Source of the DNA: Thiomicrorhabdus sp. zzn3
Lineage (GTDB): Bacteria; Pseudomonadota; Gammaproteobacteria; Thiomicrospirales; Thiomicrospiraceae
Length of the DNA: 64,000 bases
NCBI RefSeq assembly: GCF_029767755.1
Contig: NZ_JARUQS010000001.1
Span: 1 to 64,000, forward strand
Direction of reading: 5' to 3'
Shown here: positions 35,578 to 43,662 of the stretch, piece by piece
How the letters are laid out: each line of letters begins with the position of its first letter
Numbering within the stretch: position 1 is the stretch's first letter
Made by a program: the position numbers and the translations under genes
Notes under the pieces: model-generated
Told to the model about the DNA's origin: nothing
Databases searched by the model: none
What the model saw: only the letters and a program-made list of their open reading frames with translations

Positions 35578-37440
35578 TTACTTCAATTTGCTGAAATCAA
35601 ATGGTCCGATTACACCAACTTCAGACTTAACTTCAACGCCTGCTGGGCGAACATAACTGCCTGAAACTTCACCGAATGGATGCTGAGCTGTGTTTGTCAG
35701 ATAACCAAAACCATTGATATCTTTGTACCAGTAGGAGTTCGTCATTTCAGCACCATAAGGTCCGGTTGCAATACGCTGCAGCTTGCCTGTGTTTAGGTCA
35801 TAAGACCAAACCATATCGTTAGGGTGCTTAGAAGTATCTTCACCGATAACAAGTGTGTTAGTTCCTTCCAGGAATGTTGCATTGTCAGGCTCTGCAAGCG
35901 AAGATACATCACAAGAGTTGCCTTCTAGAGCGGTTCCCGTGTAATCAGTAGGAATACCGGCAATTAAACCTTTCATGCTGTAAGCAACATAGTCAGAACC
36001 GACCGTTTCATTAGACGCGACATCTAATGCATAAACGGCACCGCAAGTGTTTTCAGACAATTGAATGTCATCGTTGCCACCAAGGTCATACGAAGAACCA
36101 GCCGTCATACCGCGGTAAATTCTAGACATCACAACATAAAGTTGATTGTCTTTTGCATTGAACGTCACCCCTTCTTTTTTGCTGAACTCAGAGGTTGCAC
36201 CAAGGATTGCGCCCATACGACGTGATTCTAGACGACCCGCTAATGCAATGTCTGTATTGTCGACGGTTCCATCGCCGTTCACATCGTTCAGTTTCAAACA
36301 CTCATTACCGTTAGCCGTGTTGATATTAGTGAAGCCGACAGTCGGGCAAGAACCATCAACATTAGGGTCTTCTGAGGAGAAGATGTCAGCAAATGTGATG
36401 GCGTCTGTGGCGGTATTCATGTCGCCGTCTGGGTTTAACAAGGCTTCAATGTCAGTATTGCTGGCATGCCCTAGGCTGATCCAGGTTAGCGTCGCTGAAC
36501 CGGCGTTATCAGCAGAAACCTGGTGCCATTTAGCCGCATATAAAGTACCCGCAGAAAGGTCTTGAGCTGTATCCGCGACAAACATGAACAGCATACCGTT
36601 GCTACCATCATCGGTTAGGTAAACGGTTTTTTCGTCAGGCATCACATAAGCTAGCTCGTGAGCAAAACGTCCCATTGAATAATGCTTGGTGAATTCAGGG
36701 TTGCCATCTGCGTCTACTTTAACTTCAGGTGTCCAACCATAGTAGTAAGGGCTGTATTTTGTGGCATCTCCCCCCCAGTAAGATTCGATAGTGGATAGAG
36801 GATAACCTGAGTCAGTGACATTCGCTCTTGCATCTGGCTCATATTCTTCAGAACCAATATGAGACTGCCAAGGAGAAGTCATACCCGCACAGTGCACCCA
36901 GCCACCGAAACCAGATTTTTGGCTAACAAACTGCAAAGTATTAGGCGTAGCAGACAAAGCGCCGGTGGTGGCGTCTTGAGTGACTTCGTTCATATACATA
37001 GCACCTGGCGCACACTCAAATTGTGAAACCATGTAGGTTTTACCATTTTTTTGTAGCAATGAAACGTGGTCTAGACCTGATCCAACCCCTTCATCTGTCC
37101 CATTACAAAGATAGTCCGAACCATCAGCAGCTTTGGCTACTTGATCTTGGTAGTCTTTCACAATACCGAAAGTTTCGCCGTTATTAACGTCACCGGTTTT
37201 CATCAAAGTAGTGTAAGAAATAGTCTGGCTTTCACCTGCAATGGTGACTTCTGTTGCAGTACGGATAGTGTTTTTTTCATCTTCGGTAACAGCAGGCGTT
37301 ACTTCAGTAAAGTCTAATTCTGTAGAATAGATTTCGCCATCAGCACCCGTGGCACCGTCTTCACCGGCACAACCAGCCAAGTTCAAAGCCATCGCCGCGA
37401 GTGCAGCAGACATGGCCATATTCAAAGCTTTCAATTTCAT
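35578..37440 (-). CDS. PhoX-like phosphatase lipoprotein, copy 1
   Basis: This DUF839/PhoX-family protein probably hydrolyses phosphomonoesters outside the cytoplasm, using iron and calcium as in PhoX. The lipobox LAGC (Cys24) is followed by a short collagen-like GEDGATGADGE. Family landmarks are GVGSGLDHVSLLQKNGK, HCAGMTSPWQSHIGSEEY (Cys equivalent to an iron ligand) and GRFAHELAYVMPDEKTVYLT. A dockerin/EF-hand-like loop DVNGDGTVDNTD is also present. It has 620 residues. AGGGAA precedes the ATG. It is about half identical by eye to the next upstream gene, so the two are paralogues. Confidence 0.85.
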   Translation of the reverse strand: MKLKALNMAMSAALAAMALNLAGCAGEDGATGADGEIYSTELDFTEVTPAVTEDEKNTIRTATEVTIAGESQTISYTTLMKTGDVNNGETFGIVKDYQDQVAKAADGSDYLCNGTDEGVGSGLDHVSLLQKNGKTYMVSQFECAPGAMYMNEVTQDATTGALSATPNTLQFVSQKSGFGGWVHCAGMTSPWQSHIGSEEYEPDARANVTDSGYPLSTIESYWGGDATKYSPYYYGWTPEVKVDADGNPEFTKHYSMGRFAHELAYVMPDEKTVYLTDDGSNGMLFMFVADTAQDLSAGTLYAAKWHQVSADNAGSATLTWISLGHASNTDIEALLNPDGDMNTATDAITFADIFSSEDPNVDGSCPTVGFTNINTANGNECLKLNDVNGDGTVDNTDIALAGRLESRRMGAILGATSEFSKKEGVTFNAKDNQLYVVMSRIYRGMTAGSSYDLGGNDDIQLSENTCGAVYALDVASNETVGSDYVAYSMKGLIAGIPTDYTGTALEGNSCDVSSLAEPDNATFLEGTNTLVIGEDTSKHPNDMVWSYDLNTGKLQRIATGPYGAEMTNSYWYKDINGFGYLTNTAQHPFGEVSGSYVRPAGVEVKSEVGVIGPFDFSKLK

Positions 37441-37537
37441 GTTAAGTTCCCTATTTTTTGATTGATTAACCAGAAGTTGGTTGGCGCAATCATAAGAGAA
37501 CTTTGTTACAGTTCGATTGCATCAAAATGGCGATTTT

Positions 37538-37555
37538 GTGAAGGATATGTGACAC
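37538..37555 (-). promoter_or_regulatory. Candidate Pho box upstream of PhoX copy 1
   Basis: On the minus strand, GTGTCACATATCCTTCAC matches the PhoB consensus CTGTCATAWAWCTGTCAY at about 11 of 18 positions. A second weak match, CTGTAACAAAGTTCTCTT, lies nearer the gene (about 37513-37496). Distances of roughly 55-100 bases to the ATG are plausible. Inferred only. Confidence 0.3.
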
Positions 37556-37610
37556 GGCAACAGAGGGTTGCAATGTCGTTAATTTCGCCTGCGAAGAGGT
37601 CTGGCAAGTT

Positions 37611-39461
37611 TTAGGGTGTCAGCTTGAAAGGACCTATATAGCCAGCTTGAGACTGTTTTAATCGGGCATCAGCCGCCTGATTTTTAAGGGGATGTTGAGT
37701 GACTAGGGTGAGATAAGCGTAGCCGTTGATATCGCCGTGCCAGAAGGTTGAGGTCGCTTCCGCGCCCTGCGGCGCGCTAAAAATGCGGGTTAAGGTTTGC
37801 TGGTAAGGGTCAAAGGACCAGACAAAATTATTCCGGTGTCGATCGGAATCCTCTCCAATGATCAGGCTGTTGGAATCGGCTAAAAAGCTGATATTGTCCG
37901 GATTGGCCAAATATTCGGTTTCACAGCGTCCATCTGCAGTCGGTTTGCCGGCGATCAGGCCGGTGGCCTGTTGGACAATATAGTCTGATTTCATGTTCAT
38001 ATCAGAGTGTATCGGCAGGGCATAAACCCCTCCGCAGGGGTTGTAACGCAAATGGATATGGTTTCCACCGCCTTGGTCATATTGGGCGTTCGGTTTTCCT
38101 TTTTTAGCGTAGTTTTCCATGCCGCGGGCAATTTCGGAGAGTGACAGGTAGAGTTCGCCGCTGTGCGGGTTGAAAGTGATCCCTTCCCCTTTACGGAATT
38201 CGGTAGTGGCTCCCATGTAGGCTGCCATGCGCCGGGTTTCCAGACGGGAAGCGATAATGGCATCGGCCTCGTTAACCGTCTGATCGCCATTGATGTCTTT
38301 CAGTTGCAGGCATTCGTGACCGGCCGATGTATTGATGGATACAAAAGCACTTGGGCACAGGCCTGTTGAGTTCGGTTGCGCCGAGGCGAACAGGTCGCTG
38401 AAGTGCAGTTTTTTCGCTACCCATTGGCGGATGTACCGGTCTCTGGCGTGTCCGAGTGAAATCCAGTGAATCTGGGCTTCTCCGAGTCCTTTGTCGGAGG
38501 TTTGTTGCCAGCGGGCCGCATACAGGGTTCCCGCTGAGAGGTCTTGCGGGCGATCGGCGATAAACAGGTAGAAGCCGCCATTGGTACCATCATCGGAGAG
38601 ATACACGGTTTTCTGGTCTGGCATTACATACGCCAGTTCGTGGGAAAAACGCCCCATACTGAAATGTTTGCGGTAGTGTGGATCGCCCGTTTCAGTAATC
38701 GTGACTTCCGGAATCCAGCCGTAAAAATAGGGGCTGATTGTGTTTAAACTACTATTTAGAGGGCTGTCGGATGACTGCTTGCCAGATTGGTTTTGCCAGT
38801 AAAGGGCAAGCTCATCATAGTAGCGATTGCCGCTGCTTTGACGGCTAGCGTCATAGTGTTTTTCAATATAACGAGCATCCGGCTCATACTCTTCCGATCC
38901 CAAATGCGATTGCCACGGGGTGGTTTGCCCGGCGCAATGCACATAGCCGCCAAAATCGACCGACTGATCGATATAGCGCAGTGAGTTCGGTTTAACGCTC
39001 AAATAGCCCTGGGCATCTTGTTGCAGTTCACTCAGGTACATGGCGCCGATGACACACTCGTACTGCGACACCATGTAGAGCTTGCCATTTTTTTGCAAGA
39101 TGGAAACGTGATCCAGCCCGGAGCCGATGCCGTCATTGGTGCCGTTGCATACATAGGGTGAGCCGTCTTTGAACAAAATCGGCGCTTCGTTGACATCTTT
39201 AACCAGTCCGAAGATTTCCTGGTTATTGCGCTCTCCGGTGGTAAACAGCGTGTGATAGCCGATCGTTTGCTGTTTGCCGTTTACGCTCGCTTTTACGGTG
39301 CTGAGTAATTGGTTCTGTTCGGTTGGGGTGTTTGGCGCTTGCAGCGCTTGAAACTGTAAGTTTAAGGAGGCCTGTTCGGTTTGTGCACACGCTTCGCACC
39401 CCAGAATACTCCATACCAGGAGCACACTGGAGAAAAGGGAAAAAAGTGGTGTGTGTTGCAT
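37611..39461 (-). CDS. PhoX-like phosphatase, copy 2
   Basis: The paralogue of copy 1 has 616 residues. A Sec signal (about 1-26, ending CEACAQ) is followed by the same landmarks: GSGLDHVSILQKNGKLYMVS, HCAGQTTPWQSHLGSEEYEP, GRFSHELAYVMPDQKTVYLS and DINGDQTVNEAD. The Cys at SILGC could make it a lipoprotein. It differs from copy 1 by an insert after EEYEPDAR containing YYDELALYW. It starts 13 bases after the DUF1461 gene, so they form an operon. It uses more GC-rich codons than copy 1. Confidence 0.85.
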   Translation of the reverse strand: MQHTPLFSLFSSVLLVWSILGCEACAQTEQASLNLQFQALQAPNTPTEQNQLLSTVKASVNGKQQTIGYHTLFTTGERNNQEIFGLVKDVNEAPILFKDGSPYVCNGTNDGIGSGLDHVSILQKNGKLYMVSQYECVIGAMYLSELQQDAQGYLSVKPNSLRYIDQSVDFGGYVHCAGQTTPWQSHLGSEEYEPDARYIEKHYDASRQSSGNRYYDELALYWQNQSGKQSSDSPLNSSLNTISPYFYGWIPEVTITETGDPHYRKHFSMGRFSHELAYVMPDQKTVYLSDDGTNGGFYLFIADRPQDLSAGTLYAARWQQTSDKGLGEAQIHWISLGHARDRYIRQWVAKKLHFSDLFASAQPNSTGLCPSAFVSINTSAGHECLQLKDINGDQTVNEADAIIASRLETRRMAAYMGATTEFRKGEGITFNPHSGELYLSLSEIARGMENYAKKGKPNAQYDQGGGNHIHLRYNPCGGVYALPIHSDMNMKSDYIVQQATGLIAGKPTADGRCETEYLANPDNISFLADSNSLIIGEDSDRHRNNFVWSFDPYQQTLTRIFSAPQGAEATSTFWHGDINGYAYLTLVTQHPLKNQAADARLKQSQAGYIGPFKLTP

Positions 39462-39474
39462 GGTGTAATCAGGC

Positions 39475-40287
39475 CTAGTTGGGGGTATGAGTCATCGATG
39501 AGTGCGGTTTGGCTGAGGGTATTTTAGTGTGAAACAGTTTGAGCAGCAGCATAAAAATGAACAGGCCTGCCGCCAAAAGCGCGGCGGCGATATAGGCGAA
39601 CAGATCCGGTGCCTTCATCATGGTGCTCATCAACGAGTCCTGGTAGTAGAAAAACCAGCGGTGTTCCGCTGGAAAAATCCAGACGTGCAGCTGATAGAAA
39701 ACAGCTTTTGGGCCGAATAGCGCGAGAACGGCGGCCAGCAGGGTCAAGCCCGCTCCTAGGTTCCAGACAGCCTGCCGCGGTGTGGGAAAAGGGGATTTCG
39801 ACATGAGCAGATAGGTGGTGAGCAGGCTCCAAAACAGTAGCAGAAACCAGCCCGTGCGCTTCATAAAGTCCAGCAGATTGGCGACATCGGTCAGATGTTC
39901 GATCTCCTGGCGGTGCAGCAGCGGAATCGGAGCAGGCCTGTTCGGGATTGAATAGCTTAAGCGGTTTAAGCCTTCGCCGTGGTGATGAATCGCCTCGACA
40001 ATGCCGGCAAACAGTTCGAGACGAGTGGCTGTGTCGGTCTGTTCAAAGCTGGGGCGAAACCGGTTTTGCGGCGCATAGTGTTCGATATGCTCTTCCATGT
40101 TGGCGACTTCATACCAGAGCGGATAGAGAAAATCCGCTTTGGCCAGCAGCATCCAGCTCACATACAGCGAAAGAATAAAGGTGAGCCAGACCCAGAAAAA
40201 ACTCCTTAGGGTTTGCAGCCAAGACGGTTTCAAACCCAGCAGGCTTGGTGGGGTCGATGTTTGAGTAGAGCGTTGGATTTGCTTCAT
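39475..40287 (-). CDS. DUF1461 family integral membrane protein
   Basis: This inner-membrane protein has no established function. Four hydrophobic segments (about 27-50, 142-162, 172-192, 233-255) and the family pattern HRQEIEHLTDVANLL and HRWFFYYQDSLMSTMMKAPD are seen over 270 residues. The large loop between helices 1 and 2 would be periplasmic. It is placed directly before PhoX copy 2 with 13 bases between them. Two exact CAGGCCTG words lie inside it (39562, 39933). Confidence 0.75.
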   Translation of the reverse strand: MKQIQRSTQTSTPPSLLGLKPSWLQTLRSFFWVWLTFILSLYVSWMLLAKADFLYPLWYEVANMEEHIEHYAPQNRFRPSFEQTDTATRLELFAGIVEAIHHHGEGLNRLSYSIPNRPAPIPLLHRQEIEHLTDVANLLDFMKRTGWFLLLFWSLLTTYLLMSKSPFPTPRQAVWNLGAGLTLLAAVLALFGPKAVFYQLHVWIFPAEHRWFFYYQDSLMSTMMKAPDLFAYIAAALLAAGLFIFMLLLKLFHTKIPSAKPHSSMTHTPN

Positions 40288-40345
40288 GACTTCATTTTGA
40301 TGAAAACAAGCTTGTTAAAAAGTAGTTCTCTAGCATTCTAAACAA

Positions 40346-40370
40346 AAAATCCCCGACAGGCGGGGATTTT
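40346..40370 (-). terminator. Terminator between the large lipoprotein gene and DUF1461
   Basis: AAAATCCCCG and CGGGGATTTT pair around ACAGG. It ends the minus-strand gene located to its right. Confidence 0.85.
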
Positions 40371-40398
40371 AAATGAAGCGTTATTTTGTTCTAGAGAC

Positions 40399-42243
40399 TT
40401 AATTCTTTTCAGGTAAGTCCGCTAGCTTCGAGCGGATATTTTCTGTATTCGAGAGGTTCGATCGAACTTGAGTAGAGTCTGTATCTGTGACAAATGTATT
40501 AACTGGGATAATGTTTCCAGCGTTATCTGTTGTAAAGACATGCCAGATGTCGTCGTCGCCATTACCGCCTGTAATTGGAGCGTTAAAGGTATGCGATTGC
40601 CCAAATTTGTCTACCACAAAGACTTGGGCTGCCGAGGTCGTTGAAATCGAACCGGTACCTGAGTAATGATGCACATAGAAGTTGTATTCACCAGGGATCA
40701 TTTGATAAATAGTTGTGGTTTCAGGGCCATAACTTGTCGTATCGTCTCGGTCTAAGTACGCTGTAGCGTTCGGATAGCTCACTTGATAAGTTACCTCATC
40801 ATATTCGCTTGTGCAGTTTGCATCCGCATTTTCTTCTGAATCTGCCCAGCATTGTTCATAGTAGGCAATGTGGAAACGATCGTTATCATCCAGTGCGTTT
40901 ACTTTTGGTCCTGTCAGGTGAGAGTCTAAATCACTAGGATTCTGATCCCATGTCAAGATAATGGACATATCAGCAGCAGTATCTAGATTGCCAGTATTTA
41001 GTTCCGGTCTTAGGAACAACGTTTGAGTGGCTATCGTTGAAGTAACGGCAATATTTTTATATGACGTGAAGTATCCATCTTTGCTTACTTCAAAGGTATA
41101 AACGCCTGGGGCCATTTCAGAAAATGAAACATTACCAGAAGTGTCGGAGGTTGAAGTGGCTAGAACTTCTCCATATTGGTTATTTAAACCGGCACGAACA
41201 GATACAGAGGCTTGTTCAATGGCGCTGTCTCCTGTTGTGGCGTCAATTACATTGGCGTTGAATGTGACCGCGACCGTTTCATCGGAACCGATAACCGGAA
41301 TTAAAGCGACGCTGACATTACTGGAGGCAGAAAATGTACTTAAATTTTCATAGCTAACCGTTTGATAACCATCTGCCGTGATAGTGACGTCATAAACGGC
41401 AAAGCGGGGAATCTGGAGAGAGAAGGTTCCCGTTTCATCAGAGGCGGCTGAGTAGACTTCTCCAGTGGAAATATCGGTAGCTTGAATCGTTGCCGTACTC
41501 ACGCCAGTACCAGTGGCGCCAATGGTCACTAATCCGCTGACTGTTGCGGTTACATTGTTGTCGTTATCGTACATTTGGCTCACATCTGCAGTTGCCACTA
41601 GCGGGGTACCATCTGTATCAGGGATCATTACACTGCTATCGATTACGCGAATGTTCAAATTGTCCAAAATGCCGTCATAGCCCGTGCTGTCTGCTGTAAA
41701 AACGCCATTAAAATGATTGAAGTCAGTAAATCCTTCTTCCTGAATCGCTGTATTTAAGGTCTGTAGTGCTGTTTCAAGTTGCGTTTGCAGAGTGTTCAGT
41801 TGGGTTTGGGTAAATGTTTGATAAAAGGCCTCCAATGAACTGTTACCACTTGGTAGTGCATTAGAAAGCAAAATAGTAGTAATTGGAGTGACATTGGCTC
41901 CTGAATCATCATCGGCGTATGAAAAAAGCACAAGAGATGAGTTGGGGTCCTCTGCGCGTACAAAGAAAGGTGCGGTCATGCCGGAAACTGATGCGGAGTA
42001 ATCTCCGTTTGCGTCAGCTGTTGAGGAGACCTCAGTTCCGTTTGCATCTCGGATGCTTATGGATGCTCCAGCGATTGGAGCACCAATCGCAACGGTTCCA
42101 TCCAAAATATCATCATTGGTTGAGTAAGTGGAAGATGTTTGAGGTGGGTTTTGGTCGCTGCTGCTGCTTCCTCCGCCACATCCATATAACGCTAGTGAAA
42201 GCAACGGAACCGAAAAAAGATGAATTAGGGTGTTTTTGTTCAT
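40399..42243 (-). CDS. Large lipoprotein with carboxypeptidase-regulatory-like repeats
   Basis: This is a probable outer-surface or periplasmic protein of unknown role. The signal peptide and lipobox ALYGC lead to GGGSSSS. A first CarboxypepD_reg-like domain (about 45-110: DGTVAIGAPIAGASISIRDA) and a helical stretch (130-180) follow. Two more carboxypeptidase-regulatory-type domains lie at about 235-315 and 330-405 (GVYTFEVSKDGYFTSYKNI). The C-terminal domain has ILTWDQNPSDLDSHLTGP and PGEYNFYVHHYSG, resembling DUF2135/YfaP-type proteins. I use the ATG at 42243, six bases inside the longest frame, because AGGA is then 7 bases upstream. It is AT-rich. Confidence 0.78.
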   Translation of the reverse strand: MNKNTLIHLFSVPLLSLALYGCGGGSSSSDQNPPQTSSTYSTNDDILDGTVAIGAPIAGASISIRDANGTEVSSTADANGDYSASVSGMTAPFFVRAEDPNSSLVLFSYADDDSGANVTPITTILLSNALPSGNSSLEAFYQTFTQTQLNTLQTQLETALQTLNTAIQEEGFTDFNHFNGVFTADSTGYDGILDNLNIRVIDSSVMIPDTDGTPLVATADVSQMYDNDNNVTATVSGLVTIGATGTGVSTATIQATDISTGEVYSAASDETGTFSLQIPRFAVYDVTITADGYQTVSYENLSTFSASSNVSVALIPVIGSDETVAVTFNANVIDATTGDSAIEQASVSVRAGLNNQYGEVLATSTSDTSGNVSFSEMAPGVYTFEVSKDGYFTSYKNIAVTSTIATQTLFLRPELNTGNLDTAADMSIILTWDQNPSDLDSHLTGPKVNALDDNDRFHIAYYEQCWADSEENADANCTSEYDEVTYQVSYPNATAYLDRDDTTSYGPETTTIYQMIPGEYNFYVHHYSGTGSISTTSAAQVFVVDKFGQSHTFNAPITGGNGDDDIWHVFTTDNAGNIIPVNTFVTDTDSTQVRSNLSNTENIRSKLADLPEKN

Positions 42244-42388
42244 GAACATTCCTGAGTATTGATTAAAACACCAAGATTCTACTTAAAAAGAATAAAGTAG
42301 TGAGAAAAAATACTTAATATTTTCATCAATAAAAATTATATCAACAGAAGTGTTTTGTTCATGAAAACCCTAATGTATTGATTAAAAA
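42234..42388. repeat. Imperfect 35-base direct repeat around the lipoprotein start
   Basis: The segments 42234-42268 and 42353-42388 share TTTTGTTCATGAA and GTATTGATTAAAA at their ends. On the minus strand, both read leader, ATG, AAC, AAA. The upstream copy codes only MNKTLLLI before a stop, echoing MNKNTLI of the real gene. It looks like a duplicated translation start, perhaps a remnant of a lost paralogue. Confidence 0.6.
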
Positions 42389-42453
42389 TACATTAATTAA
42401 GATTTTGTGTGAAAGGTATACATGTTAGAAGGGAGGCGGGTATTAATGACCAA

Positions 42454-43134
42454 TTAAGGCATTTGCTGGTGTTGGGCGAGTGAGTGCCAGCGTCCGAAGT
42501 CGCCGAGGATAATATGATCCAGGCAACGTATGTCCAACAGGTTCAGTGCCTCGCTGAGGGTTTGGGTAAGTTCGATATCGCTTGGGCTGGGTGTCGGATC
42601 ACCGGAAGGGTGGTTGTGGGTCAGAATGACCGCTGCGGCATGATGATCCAGCGCGCTTTTGGCCACTTCACGCGGATGGACGCTGGCCTGATTCAACGTG
42701 CCGGTAAACAGGACTTCGAATGTAATCAATTGATGCTGTTGGTCAAGCAGGAGCACACCGAACTGCTCGCGCTGCTGAAAACCAAGGGTATGAATCAGGT
42801 AGTGGGCGACGGCTTGCGGATCGGTAAAAGCGTCGCCCTTTTTGAGTCCGGATTCAAAGTGGCGGCGCGACATTTCCAGAACCGCTTTGAGCTGCACGTA
42901 TTTGGCTTGTCCCAAGCCTTTGGCCCGGCAAAATTCGGTTTCATCGGAATTCAACAGGGCGTGTAAACTGCCGAAGTGATCCAGCAGGCTTTGCGCCAGT
43001 TCCACCGCGCTTTGTCCTCGAACGCCGACACGCAGAAAGATTGCCAGTAATTCGGCATCAGACAAGCTTCCGGGGCCGAAGTTAAGCAGTTTTTCTCGGG
43101 GTCGATCGTGTTCGTGCCAGTCGCGAATGGCCAT
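42454..43134 (-). CDS. radC: RadC/JAB (MPN) domain protein
   Basis: This is a housekeeping RadC-family protein; its old assignment to DNA repair is doubtful (family knowledge). An N-terminal helix-hairpin-helix region (1-100) is followed by a JAMM metallo-motif with [21 protein letters not shown], giving the HxHxxxxxxxxxxD pattern. At 226 residues it has normal length. It starts with [17 protein letters not shown], typical for the family. It stands alone and divergent from the thioesterase gene. Confidence 0.93.
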   Translation of the reverse strand: MAIRDWHEHDRPREKLLNFGPGSLSDAELLAIFLRVGVRGQSAVELAQSLLDHFGSLHALLNSDETEFCRAKGLGQAKYVQLKAVLEMSRRHFESGLKKGDAFTDPQAVAHYLIHTLGFQQREQFGVLLLDQQHQLITFEVLFTGTLNQASVHPREVAKSALDHHAAAVILTHNHPSGDPTPSPSDIELTQTLSEALNLLDIRCLDHIILGDFGRWHSLAQHQQMP

Positions 43135-43257
43135 AAACCGTCACCTTGCCATATGGCGCTTAGGCGGCTTTCATGATGTTTCCATCATTAAGCATCCTGA
43201 ATTAAGTGCAGATGAATTATGATATTGGCATCATAAAAGTGGCAGGGAGTCAGGTCA

Positions 43258-43647
43258 ATGTTTAAATATCCGATGCGTGTACGTGACTATGAGTGTGACG
43301 TGCAAAGAGTCGTGAATAACAGTGTGTATCAAAACTATTTCGAGCATGCCCGGCATGAGTTTTTGCTCTCGAAAGGAGTCGATTTCTCAGCCTTGGCGGA
43401 AATGGATGTGAACTTGATGGTCATTCGCGTCGAGATCGATTACAAACGGCCGTTGCGTCCGAAAGACGATTTTTATGTGACCGTGGAGGTTGAAAAGGTC
43501 TCGCGCATTCAATATGCGTTCATTCAGCGTATTCATCTGCAAGAGGATGACCAAATCATGGTATCGGCACGAACCATGGGAGTGGCGGTGAACGCCAAAG
43601 GCCGACCGACCGCCTCTCCGCATATGGATCAGTTGTTGATCGATTAA
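43258..43647 (+). CDS. Acyl-CoA thioesterase of the 4-hydroxybenzoyl-CoA thioesterase family
   Basis: This hot-dog fold enzyme hydrolyses acyl-CoA or acyl-ACP thioesters in the cytoplasm. The N-terminal active-site segment YECDVQRVVNNSVYQNYFEHAR carries the catalytic Asp in the FcbC-like arrangement (YxxDxxxxVNNxxYxxYxEHAR). The length of 129 residues fits. The natural substrate is unknown. AGGGAG lies before the ATG. Confidence 0.88.
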   Translation: MFKYPMRVRDYECDVQRVVNNSVYQNYFEHARHEFLLSKGVDFSALAEMDVNLMVIRVEIDYKRPLRPKDDFYVTVEVEKVSRIQYAFIQRIHLQEDDQIMVSARTMGVAVNAKGRPTASPHMDQLLID

Positions 43648-43662
43648 CTGCGCTAGACGGGG

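Noticed and set aside
42454-43134. radC as part of an anti-restriction or mobile element module
   Set aside because: It is the full-length housekeeping form with the N-terminal region and normal neighbours, not the short element-borne type.
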